Shown: positions 16,247 through 24,725 of the stretch, piece by piece | How the letters are laid out: each line of letters starts with the position of its first letter | How positions within the stretch are numbered: the first letter of the stretch is position 1 | Assembly: GCF_002803075.1 (NCBI RefSeq) | Contig: NZ_NNBK01000028.1 | Coordinates: forward strand, 1 to 64,000 | DNA length: 64,000 nt | Direction: 5' to 3' | Origin: Streptomyces sp. CB01373 | GTDB taxonomy: Bacteria > Actinomycetota > Actinomycetes > Streptomycetales > Streptomycetaceae | The notes under the pieces: model-generated | Databases searched by the model: none | Told to the model about the DNA's origin: nothing | The model's input: the letters and a program-made list of their open reading frames with translations, nothing else | Made by a program: the position numbers and the translations under genes

Positions 16247-16774
16247 ATGGCCACGACCACTCGCACCGCCCGCTTCGCCCGTCTGCGCACCCTCACCCTC
16301 ACCGGCATCGCCACGACCGGCGCCGCTGCCGCCGCCCTGACCCTGATGCCGTCGCCCGCACAGGCTGCCGAAGCGACCCAGGTGCACCCCGCCTCCGTGG
16401 TCGCGGCCCACTCCACCGACAGCCGCACCGCCTACACCGGCAAGTCCGGCTACAGCAACAACCTCGACGGCTGGATCCGGCAGTCCCTGGCCATCATGAA
16501 GGCCAAGGGCATCCCCGGTAGCTACGAGGGCCTGCACCGCAACATCATGCGCGAGTCCGGGGGCAACCCCAACGCCCAGAACAACTGGGACGTCAACGCC
16601 CGCAAGGGCACCCCGTCCAAGGGTCTCCTCCAGGTCATCTCCCCGACGTTCAACGCCTACCACGTCGCCGGCACGGCCCACAGCCTCACCGACCCGGTGG
16701 CCAACATCACCGCCGCGGCCAACTACGCGGCCCACCGCTACGGTTCCATCGACAGGGTCAACTCCGCGTACTGA
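16247..16774 (+). CDS. Secreted transglycosylase (SLT domain)
   Basis: A 175-residue exported peptidoglycan lytic transglycosylase. A signal peptide with a twin-Arg-poor Sec-type start and cleavage near PAQAAE (about residue 43) precedes a linker. The SLT domain follows, with the catalytic Glu in NIMRESGGNPNAQNNWD, then SKGLLQVISPTF and NYAAHRYGSI near the end. It matches the small secreted SLT proteins of streptomycetes that remodel the wall during germination and growth. GGAGAG lies upstream of the ATG. A very strong terminator follows, so it is monocistronic. Confidence 0.88.
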   Translation: MATTTRTARFARLRTLTLTGIATTGAAAAALTLMPSPAQAAEATQVHPASVVAAHSTDSRTAYTGKSGYSNNLDGWIRQSLAIMKAKGIPGSYEGLHRNIMRESGGNPNAQNNWDVNARKGTPSKGLLQVISPTFNAYHVAGTAHSLTDPVANITAAANYAAHRYGSIDRVNSAY

Positions 16775-16823
16775 TCCCGCCCACGCGGTACCGATCCAGC
16801 GCACGCACACACGCACGCGCACG

Positions 16824-16868
16824 ACGGGCCGGTGCCGGCAGCGACAACCGCTGCCGGCACCGGCCCGT
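16824..16868 (+). terminator. 20-bp perfect stem terminator
   Basis: Perfect 20-bp stem (16824-16843 with 16849-16868) closed by loop ACAAC, 50 bp after the transglycosylase stop. It is one of the longest perfect hairpins in the window. Confidence 0.88.
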
Positions 16869-17038
16869 TCCGCCGTTGGGGTCGCCCGCACCCTGCGTAA
16901 TCATCGAAGGGGCGGACAAATGCCCAATAAAGTACCGTGTGATGGTCGTGGCGGGCGCGGCTCGCCACGAGGAAACAGCCGCGAGACAGGCGGCTGTGGG
17001 GGAGGCCCCCGCACCCGTACAGGCCAGGAGACGAACCC

Positions 17039-18295
17039 ATGACATCACGTGTCCGGCAGATCAGGAGCCGCCGTTCCACAGCCCTGCGCTGCGCGGCACC
17101 GTTGGTCACCCTGGCGCTGGCCGCCACCGGCTGCGGTGCGTCGGTCACGCCCGGGCGAATAGGCGACTCGCCCCGGTCCCCCGCCACCACAGCGGCCGAC
17201 CCGCCCCCCGCCGCCGCGAGCACCCCCTCGCCGACCGGGGCCGCCACCTGCACCGACCGCTACTTCTCCGGCATGACCACCGCTCAGCGGGTCGGACAGC
17301 TGTTCATGGGCGGGATCTCCGCGGCCCATCCCGACCAGGCGCAGTTGCGCACCCTGCGCGACCACCACGTGGGCGCCATCATGCTGACCGGCCGCAGCAC
17401 CGCCGGAGTGACCGCTACCAGGAAGACGGTCGACGGCTTCCGGGGCCAGGCGGACCAGGTCGGCGGCCGCCGGGTCGGTCTGCTGGTCGCCACCGACCAG
17501 GAGGGCGGCCAGGTACAGGTGCTCAACGGCCCCGGTTTCTCGGCCATGCCCAACGGCCTGACCCAGGGCAGCTGGCCGGCCTCGACACTGCGCAGCCAGG
17601 CCGCCGGCTGGGCCACGCAGCTGAAGGCGGCGGGGGTCAACCTGAACCTGGCGCCGATCGCCGACGTGGTGCCGACCAGTCTGGGCACCCGCAACATGCC
17701 GATCGGGTCCTTCCGGCGGGAGTACGGCCACACTCCGGAGACCGTGACCTCCCACTCCGGCGCCTTCGCCGCCGGCTTCGCGCAGTCGGGCGTGCTGACC
17801 ACGCTCAAGCACTTCCCCGGGCTGGGCCAGGTGATCGGCAACACCGACGTCACCGCCAACGTCGTGGACTCGGTGACGACCGCGAACAGTGCCAGCCTCG
17901 AGCCCTTCCGGGCCGGGATACGGGCCGGCTCCCCCTTCGTGATGGTGTCGTCGGCCACGTACACCAAGATCGACCCCAAGCATCTGGCGGCCTTCTCACC
18001 AACGGTGATCAGTGACTTGCTGCGCGGCCGGCTCGGCTTCAAGGGCGTGGTCATCTCGGACGACATCGGCAACGCGGTCGCGGTGCGGTCCTTCACCCCC
18101 GCCCAGCGGGCCGTGAACTTCATCGCGGCGGGCGGAAACATGATCCTCACGGTGCGGCCGAGCACCGTACCCGCGATGACGCAGGCCGTCGAGGCCCGGA
18201 TGCGGCAGGACGCCTCTTTCCGGGCCAAGGTCGACGACAGCGTGCGCCGGATCCTGGCCGCCAAGCAGTCGGCGGGACTACTCGACTGCCACTGA
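17039..18295 (+). CDS. GH3 lipoprotein, NagZ-like beta-hexosaminidase
   Basis: A 418-residue glycoside hydrolase family 3 protein anchored as a lipoprotein. The signal peptide ends in LALAATGC, so Cys32-33 would be lipidated, followed by a Pro/Ala/Ser-rich linker to about residue 70. The barrel shows DQEGGQVQVLNGPGF, LAPIADV, TTLKHFPGLGQVIGNTD (NagZ KHFPGxG signature) and VVISDDIGNAVAV, where the Asp is the expected nucleophile. The family removes N-acetylglucosamine from muropeptides or chitooligomers. AGGAG eight bases before ATG 17039 supports the start. It follows the transglycosylase, which suggests wall turnover, but a terminator separates the two. Confidence 0.88.
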   Translation: MTSRVRQIRSRRSTALRCAAPLVTLALAATGCGASVTPGRIGDSPRSPATTAADPPPAAASTPSPTGAATCTDRYFSGMTTAQRVGQLFMGGISAAHPDQAQLRTLRDHHVGAIMLTGRSTAGVTATRKTVDGFRGQADQVGGRRVGLLVATDQEGGQVQVLNGPGFSAMPNGLTQGSWPASTLRSQAAGWATQLKAAGVNLNLAPIADVVPTSLGTRNMPIGSFRREYGHTPETVTSHSGAFAAGFAQSGVLTTLKHFPGLGQVIGNTDVTANVVDSVTTANSASLEPFRAGIRAGSPFVMVSSATYTKIDPKHLAAFSPTVISDLLRGRLGFKGVVISDDIGNAVAVRSFTPAQRAVNFIAAGGNMILTVRPSTVPAMTQAVEARMRQDASFRAKVDDSVRRILAAKQSAGLLDCH

Positions 18296-18302
18296 GGCCT
18301 TG

Positions 18303-18322
18303 CCTGCGCCCGGACGCGCAGG
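18303..18322 (+). terminator. Hairpin after the GH3 gene
   Basis: CCTGCGC-N6-GCGCAGG, a perfect 7-bp stem starting 8 bp after the stop codon. A second 9-bp hairpin (18356-18364 with 18375-18383) lies beyond it, inside the end of the small minus-strand ORF. Confidence 0.55.
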
Positions 18323-18351
18323 TCAGACGCTCGGAGTGCGCCTGAGGCGCG

Positions 18352-18507
18352 TCAAGCGGCGGCCGCCATCGGGTGGCCGCCGCGGGCGAAGGCGTTCCAG
18401 AGCTGGACGAGCAGACGAATGACGAGCGCCTCGATCACGGCGACCGCCACCTGCGTGAGGAGCGAGGTCAATATGTGGGGCACGGGGGTGCCGCCCTTCT
18501 TGCGTAT
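18352..18507 (-). CDS. Small hydrophobic peptide ORF, start uncertain
   Basis: An open frame ending at 18352 that encodes a hydrophobic, amphipathic helix (ILTSLLTQVAVAVIEALV, then RLLVQLWNAFARGG), likely membrane-active or membrane-inserted. With the GTG at 18483 it is 43 residues. However, the only strong Shine-Dalgarno (GGGAGGAG, 18516-18523) lies exactly eight bases before an in-frame ATA codon at 18507, which would give 51 residues beginning RKKGGTP after the initiator. Third-position GC is high, consistent with coding. The family is not recognised. It is convergent with the GH3 gene and downstream of the LysE gene. Confidence 0.5.
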   Translation of the reverse strand: MRKKGGTPVPHILTSLLTQVAVAVIEALVIRLLVQLWNAFARGGHPMAAAA

Positions 18508-18613
18508 GTTCGGGTCTCCTCCCTTTGTCCGCTGCCGCGACGTCGCGCGGACCGACCGCGGGTGACCTCGGGTTTAACTTTCGGTTTCACCCGGGTCCGG
18601 TGGCACGCGGGGT

Positions 18614-19237
18614 TCAGCCGGCCGAGGCCGCGACCACGACGGCGAGACCGATCAGTACGACGCCCGTGGTCCGTCCGAGCACCCGGCGCAACCCCGGCCT
18701 TTCGAGGACGCCTCCGGCCCTGGAAAGCAGCAGAGCGTAACCGCCCAGCCAGATGACCGTCAGGGTGGCGTGGAGGAGGACCAGCAGCGTCATGGCCCAG
18801 GCGGCGGGCATCCGGGGCGGGGCCAGGGTGGGGAGCAGTCCGGAGTAGAAGACGGCGATCTTCGGGTTGAGGGCGTTGCTGACCAGGCCGGTCCGCCAGG
18901 CGCTTCCGGCGGCGGGCGAGCCGCTGTCCGTGCGGGCGGGATCCGCGGCGCCGCGGCGGTTCTGCCACAGCGCCTGCCCGCCCAGCAGGACCAGGTAGCC
19001 GGCGCCGAGGAGCTTGACGACCAGGTACGCCGTGGGCGAGGCGGCGAGCACGGCCGCGAGTCCGGCCACGCTCAGCGCGCCCCACAGCAGCAGCCCGGTC
19101 ACGATCCCGCCCACGGTGCGCAGCGCGTCCCCGGTGCCGGCCACGAGGGCGCGCCGGGTGACCACCGCCATGTCCGGGCCGGGCACGACGGTCAGCAGGC
19201 CGAGGACGACGGTCGCGGCCGCGAGGTGGGTCAGCAC
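18614..19237 (-). CDS. LysE/RhtB-family amino acid exporter
   Basis: A 207-residue membrane protein with about six helices. The N-terminal VVPGPDMAVVTRRALVAGTGDALRTVGGIVTG (shown in part) carries the LysE family PGPD signature, and LVSNALNPKIAVFYSGLLP is the conserved NPK motif near residue 125. It exports basic or small amino acids by proton antiport. The GTG at 19237 has AGGAGGAGG upstream. It follows a diaminopropionate ammonia-lyase gene by 68 bp on the same strand, so 2,3-diaminopropionate or a related amino acid is a plausible substrate. Confidence 0.88.
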   Translation of the reverse strand: MLTHLAAATVVLGLLTVVPGPDMAVVTRRALVAGTGDALRTVGGIVTGLLLWGALSVAGLAAVLAASPTAYLVVKLLGAGYLVLLGGQALWQNRRGAADPARTDSGSPAAGSAWRTGLVSNALNPKIAVFYSGLLPTLAPPRMPAAWAMTLLVLLHATLTVIWLGGYALLLSRAGGVLERPGLRRVLGRTTGVVLIGLAVVVAASAG

Positions 19238-19305
19238 GCCGCCGCCCTCCTCCTGCTCGGGCCTTCGGGGGTGGTCAACGCGGGTGTCCTTCCGGTGTGG
19301 CGCGT

Positions 19306-20427
19306 TCAGTGGTGGGTGACGGAGTGCGGGTTCGCGTCGCGGCCCTCGGTGCTCAGCAGCACGACCACCGAGGACCCGTCGAGCCCCAGGGCCGTACGGC
19401 GCTCCTCGCCGCCCTCGCCGGTCAGCACCGCGCGGAGACCGGCGAGTGCGGCGGCTCCGCAGGGGCCCGAGGAGACCCCGAGAGCGGCGAGGCCGGCGGC
19501 CGCGTGGGCGCTGTCGGCGTCGGGGACGGCGACAGCGGCGTCCAGGCCGCCGTGCAGGTAGGGCCAGGCGATGCTGGAGGGGGTGCCGCAGTTCAGCCCC
19601 GCCATGGTGGTGTCGCCGCCGGTGACGGTGACGGGTTCGCCGCGGGTGAGGCTTTCCAGGACGCAGGCGGCGGACCGCGGCTCCACCGACAGCAGCGCGG
19701 GGGCGTGCCCGGAGGGGCGGCTGCGGTAGTGGGTGACCACGGCCTGGGCCAGCGAGCCGACGCCCACCGGTATGGAGACGAGGTCGGGGCCCTCGGCGGC
19801 CCCCGCGGCCGCCAGTTGCTCGTCGATCTCCGCGCAGAGGGTCGAGTAGCCCTCGACGATCCACCCCGGGATCCGTTCGTAGCCCGGCCAGGCGGTGTCC
19901 TGGACCAGCACCGAGTCCGGCGCGGCGGCAGCCTCGGCGGCCCGGCGCACGGCCTCGTCGTAGGGGCCCGGAACCTCGGTCACCTCCGCGTTCTCGGCGG
20001 CGATGGCCGCCACGGCCCGCGGATGCACTCCGCGCGGTACGAAGACGTGGGCGTGCTGCCCGAGCAGGCGTGCCGTGCGGGCAACCGCCCGGCCGTGGTT
20101 GCCGTCGGTGGCGGTCACCAGCACGACCGGTCCCGGCCCGGCGCCGCTCGCGGCCCGCTCGGCGAGGGTTCGGTGGACCGCCCAGGACGCGCCCAGGGCC
20201 TTGAACGCGGGCAGCCCCAGCCGGCTCGACTCGTCCTTGACGAAGACCCGACCGGCGCCCAACTCATCCGCCAGTGGCGGTAGTTCGGTCAGCGGGGTGG
20301 GTGCGTAGCCGGGCAGCGCGGCATGGAAGTCCCGTACCCCGGCGGGTGGGGGGCCGCACCGCCAGGCGCGGGCACGGGGGCGCATGGACCACGGCGGGGT
20401 ACGGCGGCGGAAGGCGTTGTCGGACAC
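19306..20427 (-). CDS. Diaminopropionate ammonia-lyase (PLP)
   Basis: A 373-residue fold-type II PLP enzyme that converts 2,3-diaminopropionate to pyruvate and ammonia. The PLP lysine is K76 in SSRLGLPAFKALGASWA, the phosphate-cup motif TDGNHGRAVAR is near residue 107, and the conserved GYERIPGWIVEGYSTL is near residue 185. All are typical of the E. coli YgeX/DpaL type, and the length is comparable (398 aa there). It forms a probable operon with the LysE exporter and is divergent from a LysR regulator. Context suggests disposal of a toxic or self-made diaminopropionate. Confidence 0.87.
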   Translation of the reverse strand: MSDNAFRRRTPPWSMRPRARAWRCGPPPAGVRDFHAALPGYAPTPLTELPPLADELGAGRVFVKDESSRLGLPAFKALGASWAVHRTLAERAASGAGPGPVVLVTATDGNHGRAVARTARLLGQHAHVFVPRGVHPRAVAAIAAENAEVTEVPGPYDEAVRRAAEAAAAPDSVLVQDTAWPGYERIPGWIVEGYSTLCAEIDEQLAAAGAAEGPDLVSIPVGVGSLAQAVVTHYRSRPSGHAPALLSVEPRSAACVLESLTRGEPVTVTGGDTTMAGLNCGTPSSIAWPYLHGGLDAAVAVPDADSAHAAAGLAALGVSSGPCGAAALAGLRAVLTGEGGEERRTALGLDGSSVVVLLSTEGRDANPHSVTHH

Positions 20428-20472
20428 ACGACCAGGGTCCGACGGCCTCCTACGATCGGTCCAGCGAATGTT

Positions 20473-20492
20473 TTCGACCTATACTCGTCGGA
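20473..20492. promoter_or_regulatory. LysR-type operator candidate
   Basis: TTCGAC-N8-GTCGGA is an imperfect inverted repeat (one mismatch) in the AT-rich divergent promoter region between the ammonia-lyase and lysR genes, where LysR regulators usually bind. Confidence 0.45.
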
Positions 20493-20538
20493 TAAACCGA
20501 TGATTCAGGGCGTCGCTCCGTGACGGCGAGGGGCTGCG

Positions 20539-21507
20539 ATGTTCGATCTGCACCGGCTGCGGCTGCTGCGCGAACTGAAGCACCGCGGCACTCTGGCCGC
20601 CGTCGCCGCCGCCCTGTCCTACGCTCCCTCCTCCGTCTCCCAGCAGCTCTCGCAGCTGGAGGCCGAGGTCGGCGTACCGCTGCTGGAACCGGCCGGGCGG
20701 CGGGTTCGGCTGACCGAGCAGGCCGAGATCCTCGTCGCCCACACCGAGGCGGTCCTCGAACGTCTGGAGCGCGCCGAGGCGGACATCGCCACCTCACTGT
20801 CCGATCTGACCGGCACGCTGCGCGTCGCCTCGTTCCAGACGGCCGCCCTGGCCCTGGTCCCCACCGCGCTCGGCCTGTTGCGCGACCGGCACCCGCAACT
20901 GCGCGTCCACGTCACGCACATGGAACCCGAGAAGGCTCTGCCCGCCCTGCTGGCCCGTGACTTCGACCTGGTCCTCGCCGAGGAGTACCCCGGCAACCCC
21001 AACCCGCGGCCCTCCGAACTCGAACAGGAGGACCTGCTCGACGACCCGCTGCGCCTCGCCCTGCCTCACCTGGCCGACGGCCAGGACACCGACGGCGCGA
21101 TGGCGGCGCTGCGCTCACTCGAGGGGCACGCCTGGGTGATGGAACCCGAGGGCACGGCCGCACGGCACTGGGCCATGACCCTGTGCCGCAACGCCGGATT
21201 CGAACCCGACGTACGCTTCGAGACCACCGACCTGCTGCTCCACCTCCGTCTCGTCGAGCAGCAGCACGCCGCGGCCTTCCTCCCCGACCTGGTCTGGGAC
21301 GGGCACTCCCCCACGGTCACCCTGCGGCAGCTCCCCCGCGGTCAGCGCGCACGCCGCATCTCCACCGTCGTCCGCCGCGGCGGCAGCCGCCACCCCGCCG
21401 TCCTCGCCTGCCGCGACGCCCTCCTCCACGCGGTCACCCTCCACTCCGGCCGGGCGGAGGGCGGCACACCGCGCACTCATTTCGAGAGGGGCTCGGCGAA
21501 ACCGTAG
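20539..21507 (+). CDS. LysR-family transcriptional regulator (ArgP/LysG-like)
   Basis: A 322-residue LysR regulator. The N-terminal winged helix reads MFDLHRLRLLRELKHRGTLAAVAAALSYAPSSVSQQL in part, with the recognition helix SYAPSSVSQQLSQLEAEVG. The effector-binding domain occupies residues 90-300 (LRVASFQTAALALVPTALGLL). It is divergently transcribed from the diaminopropionate ammonia-lyase/LysE operon, the standard layout for a LysR controlling an amino acid exporter. An amino acid effector is inferred. Its last 31 bp overlap the end of the convergent hydrolase gene. Confidence 0.88.
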   Translation: MFDLHRLRLLRELKHRGTLAAVAAALSYAPSSVSQQLSQLEAEVGVPLLEPAGRRVRLTEQAEILVAHTEAVLERLERAEADIATSLSDLTGTLRVASFQTAALALVPTALGLLRDRHPQLRVHVTHMEPEKALPALLARDFDLVLAEEYPGNPNPRPSELEQEDLLDDPLRLALPHLADGQDTDGAMAALRSLEGHAWVMEPEGTAARHWAMTLCRNAGFEPDVRFETTDLLLHLRLVEQQHAAAFLPDLVWDGHSPTVTLRQLPRGQRARRISTVVRRGGSRHPAVLACRDALLHAVTLHSGRAEGGTPRTHFERGSAKP

Positions 21508-22550
21508 ACGTCGACGACGGCCTTGGCGAAGTCGACGGGTGCTTCCTGCGGCACGTTGTGGCCGACCTTCAGGGTTCTGTGCGCGTACTTTCCGGAGAAC
21601 TTCCTGGCGTAGGACGATCCGTTTCCCGGCGGCGTGAAGGGGTCGTCCGCGCCATCGATGGTGATCGTGGGGACGTTGATGACGGGTCCTTGGGCAAGCC
21701 GCTTCTCCAGGGCGTCGTACTGCGGTTCGCCCTTGGCCAGTCCCAGCCGCCACCGATAGTTGTCGATCACGATGCTGACGTAGTCCGGGTTCTCGAAGGC
21801 CGCGGCGGTGCGCTCGTAGGTGGCCTCGTCGAAGTGCCAGGTCGGGGAGTTGAACTTCCAAATGAGCTTGCCCAGGTCGTGCCGGTACTTCTTGAGGCCG
21901 AGCACACCTCTCTCCGTCGCGAAGTAGTACTGGTACCACCATGCCCACTCGGACTTGGGCGGCGACGGAAGCTTGTTGGCCGCCGGGTCGGTGATCAGGT
22001 AGCCGGTCACGGAGACCAGGCCCGTGCAGCGCTGCGGCCAGAGAGCGGCGATGATGTCGGCCGTCCGCGAGCCCCAGTCGAAACCGGCGAGGACCGCCTT
22101 GTCGATCCCGAGGGCGTCCATCAGGGCGATGATGTCGAGGGCGAACACCGACTGCTGGGCATTGCGGGGCGTGTTGCCCGACAGAAAACGAGTCGTGCCG
22201 TGGCCCCGGAGATAGGGGACGATCACTCTGTAGCCCTGCGCCGCCAGCAGAGGCGCGACGTCGACATAGCTGTGGATGTCGTAGGGCCAGCCGTGCAGAA
22301 GAATGACGGGGCGTCCGTGCGCGGGGCCGGCCTCGGCATATCCGACGTTCAGAACACCGGCGGCCTTCTGCTTCAGCGAGCTGAAGGACTTGTTCGCTCC
22401 CGTCTCGGCCGTGGGAGGAACCTCCGGCTTTTCCTCTCCCGACCGGCCCTGCGCGGGGGCGGTCAGGCCGAGTTCGGCGGCGACGACGGCAGCGGTCGCG
22501 GCGCCGATGAAGTGGCGACGGCTGCGGTGGGAACCTTCGGATATGTCCAT
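21477..22550 (-). CDS. Exported alpha/beta hydrolase, epoxide/haloalkane hydrolase type
   Basis: A 357-residue alpha/beta hydrolase with a Tat-like signal (SRRHFIGAATAAVVAAE, residues 10-26). The oxyanion motif is ILLHGWPYD, the nucleophile elbow GFDWGSR has Asp instead of Ser, and the catalytic His is in VGHNVPQEAP. An Asp nucleophile points to epoxide hydrolase or haloalkane dehalogenase chemistry. The WWYQYYFATERG and NYRW tyrosine/tryptophan-rich cap supports epoxide hydrolase. Tat export suggests a folded extracytoplasmic enzyme. The substrate is unknown. The gene is monocistronic, with its end overlapping lysR. Confidence 0.83.
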   Translation of the reverse strand: MDISEGSHRSRRHFIGAATAAVVAAELGLTAPAQGRSGEEKPEVPPTAETGANKSFSSLKQKAAGVLNVGYAEAGPAHGRPVILLHGWPYDIHSYVDVAPLLAAQGYRVIVPYLRGHGTTRFLSGNTPRNAQQSVFALDIIALMDALGIDKAVLAGFDWGSRTADIIAALWPQRCTGLVSVTGYLITDPAANKLPSPPKSEWAWWYQYYFATERGVLGLKKYRHDLGKLIWKFNSPTWHFDEATYERTAAAFENPDYVSIVIDNYRWRLGLAKGEPQYDALEKRLAQGPVINVPTITIDGADDPFTPPGNGSSYARKFSGKYAHRTLKVGHNVPQEAPVDFAKAVVDVYGFAEPLSK

Positions 22551-22647
22551 CGGCGAATCTCCTGGGTCCGACGGTCAGGGCCCATCGACTGCGCGCGGAA
22601 CGAGCGGCGGAATGAAAGGGGCCACGCCCCACCGAACACCCGCCTGG

Positions 22648-22674
22648 CGGGGCACGCAACAGAGGCGTGCCCCG
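22648..22674 (-). terminator. Hairpin terminator after the VOC gene
   Basis: Perfect 10-bp stem CGGGGCACGC / GCGTGCCCCG with a 7-base loop, 40 bp downstream of the VOC stop on the minus strand and upstream of the exported hydrolase. Confidence 0.7.
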
Positions 22675-22713
22675 TGTTGACCCGGCCGGGTGGATTCTTC
22701 CCCGCCGTCTTCG

Positions 22714-23160
22714 TCAGCCCTCCGCGTCCGCCGCCTCGACGGCCGTCAGCGTCACGGTGCCGTCGTCGGCGACCGACCAGCCGGGGTTGTGGCACACCTC
22801 CCAGCGGTGGCCGTCCGGATCCGCGAAATAGGCGTGGTAGCCCCCGAACGCCGCGCGTTGCGGCTCCTTGAGGACCGTCGCCCCCGCCGCACGAGCCCTC
22901 TCCACGGCCACGTCCACCTCGGCGGGCGAGCCGAGGTTCCGCGCGAGGGTGAAGGGGGTGCCGGCCACCGCCGCCTGCCCGGTGTCGGCGCCGAGGTCGG
23001 CCAGAGGGAAGAGCCCCAGGGCCAGCCCCCAGCCGACCTGGTAGAAGACAATCTCGTCGAGGTCGAGCAGCGGCGTCCAGCCCAGGCCCTCGGTGTAGAA
23101 CCGGCGGCTGGCCGCCAAGTCCCCCACGCCCAAGGTCACCAGGTTCAACTGCTGGTCCAT
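22714..23160 (-). CDS. VOC (glyoxalase/bleomycin resistance) superfamily protein
   Basis: A 148-residue two-module VOC protein. NLVTLGVGDLAASRRFYTEGLGW is the start of the first beta-alpha-beta-beta-beta unit; FADPDGHRWEVCHNPGW with the metal-ligand region is in the second. The family covers dioxygenases, glyoxalases and antibiotic-sequestering proteins, so the function cannot be set. It stands alone between the hydrolase and the MgtC gene. Confidence 0.8.
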   Translation of the reverse strand: MDQQLNLVTLGVGDLAASRRFYTEGLGWTPLLDLDEIVFYQVGWGLALGLFPLADLGADTGQAAVAGTPFTLARNLGSPAEVDVAVERARAAGATVLKEPQRAAFGGYHAYFADPDGHRWEVCHNPGWSVADDGTVTLTAVEAADAEG

Positions 23161-23360
23161 CGATCGCCCCCTGCGCCGCCGGGAAATGGCCGTCCGGGCG
23201 CAACGCTACCGCCCGCGACGGGACGGCCGTCGCCTCGCTCCTTGCCGCTTTGCCTCTTTAGCCGGAACCGGTGCGCGAACTCCGGGCGGCGCTGATCGTG
23301 ACGTGCCAGGTTGGGGGTAGATGTCGGCTTGATGGAGAACGTACGGGTCAGGAGGTGCGC

Positions 23361-24089
23361 GTGACGGAGCTCGCGGCGGCGTTGTGGGACTTGAGCGGGC
23401 AGGGTGTACGGCAGCTGTCCGAGCTGGGGCTGGCGCTGCTGTTGTCGACCCTGATCGGCTGGGAGCGGGAGGCCAAGCAGAAGAGCGCGGGTCTGCGGAC
23501 GCACACGCTGGTCGGGATCTCCAGCGCCTTGATGATGGAGGTCTCGCAGCACGGGTTCAGCAATGTCCTGGGGCTGGAGAACGTCTCCTTCGACCCGTCG
23601 CGGGTGGCGGCGCAGATCGTCTCGGGGATCGGGTTCATCGGCGGCGGGCTGATCTTCGTGCGCCGGGACGCGGTACGCGGCCTGACCACGGCGGCGACCG
23701 TCTGGCTGACCTGCGCGGTCGGCATGGCCTGCGGCGGCGGGCTGCCCATCCTCGCGATGGCGACCACCATCGTGCACTTCCTGGTCGTGCGCGGATACCC
23801 CTTCGTGCTGTCCACCCGGCTGCTGCCGGGCACGTCCACCCACATCTTCGAGGCGCGCCTGACCTACCGGACCGGCACCGCGCTGCTGCCGCGCCTGATG
23901 CAGGTCTGCACCCGCATGGGCTTCCGCATCCTCCAGGTCAGGGTGGAGCGGCTGCCCGGCCGCACCGACGACGCCGCGAAGGTGCTGCTGGAACTGGAGG
24001 GCACCCAGGATCCCGCGCGACTGGCGTCCGAGCTCTTCCAGGACGACGGAGTGATCGACGTGGAGATGACGACGGGCGACGAGGGATAG
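23361..24089 (+). CDS. MgtC/SapB-family membrane protein
   Basis: A 242-residue protein with four to five N-terminal membrane helices carrying the MgtC signature GWEREAKQKSAGLRTH (about residues 30-45) and GIGFIGGGLIF (about 93). They are followed by a cytoplasmic ACT-like C-terminal domain (residues 160-240). The family is linked to growth in low magnesium and to ATP synthase or phosphate control. The GTG at 23361 has GGAGG six bases upstream. No Mg-sensing leader was recognised in the 200 bp before it. Confidence 0.87.
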   Translation: MTELAAALWDLSGQGVRQLSELGLALLLSTLIGWEREAKQKSAGLRTHTLVGISSALMMEVSQHGFSNVLGLENVSFDPSRVAAQIVSGIGFIGGGLIFVRRDAVRGLTTAATVWLTCAVGMACGGGLPILAMATTIVHFLVVRGYPFVLSTRLLPGTSTHIFEARLTYRTGTALLPRLMQVCTRMGFRILQVRVERLPGRTDDAAKVLLELEGTQDPARLASELFQDDGVIDVEMTTGDEG

Positions 24090-24108
24090 GGGCGCGTGCG
24101 GGGCCGTG

Positions 24109-24537
24109 TCACGCCCCGCACCGCAGGCAGGCGCGGACCTCTCGGCCGCCGCGTGTCTGGTGGACCTCGGTCGACTCCGCGAGGTAGCGGACGATGCCGG
24201 TGCCGCGGCCGTGTTCGTCCGGGGCCGCCTCGCGCTGGCAGTGCTCCACAGCGGTTCCGGAGTCGCTGACGACGATGTGCAGGGTGTCATGGTCGAGGAA
24301 GAGCAGCAGCGTCATGTGCTCGCGCCCGTACTGGGCTGCGTTCGCGGCGAGTTCGTCGACGATGAGGACGGCGGAGTCCCGCTCGCTCTGGGGGACGCGC
24401 CAGCAGTCCAGCAGGTCTGCCGCGAAGTGACGGGCGGCCGGGACGTGCGCCGCCTGCGCGGGGAGGGTGAGCAGTGCCTGGTGGCTGCAGTGCGAGAGCA
24501 GTGGGGGGCTCGGACAGGCAGGATCGGTCACAAACAT
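24109..24537 (-). CDS. RsbW-like anti-sigma factor / ATP-binding regulatory kinase
   Basis: A 142-residue HATPase_c_2 protein of the large streptomycete family related to RsbW/SpoIIAB. The N-box is VDELAANAAQYG, followed by a LHIVVSDSG G1-type box and GRGTGIVRYLA G2 box. Such proteins bind sigma factors or phosphorylate anti-anti-sigma partners. No partner gene is adjacent, as the neighbouring sigma/anti-sigma pair is of the ECF type with a different anti-sigma. N-terminal residues 8-20 are cysteine- and serine-rich and not conserved in the family. Confidence 0.82.
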   Translation of the reverse strand: MFVTDPACPSPPLLSHCSHQALLTLPAQAAHVPAARHFAADLLDCWRVPQSERDSAVLIVDELAANAAQYGREHMTLLLFLDHDTLHIVVSDSGTAVEHCQREAAPDEHGRGTGIVRYLAESTEVHQTRGGREVRACLRCGA

Positions 24538-24725
24538 GGTCGTGTGGCTCTTCTGTAGGGTGCGGAGGCCGGAATCCGAGGGGCCGCCCGTGAACCGGGT
24601 GGAATCGCTTCGGCTGTACCCGAGTTGGACCCCTCATCCAGTTGCACGGAGAGCGAGTACCACATGGTTCGGGGCTGATTGCACCTTTCGCGGTTTTTCT
24701 GCGGGTGCGGTTTCCCGGGCAGCGC

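Noticed and set aside
18560..18610. PHO-box-like repeats GTTTAAC...GTTTCACC
   Set aside because: Repeat spacing is 12 rather than 11 bases and matches to GTTCACC are poor.
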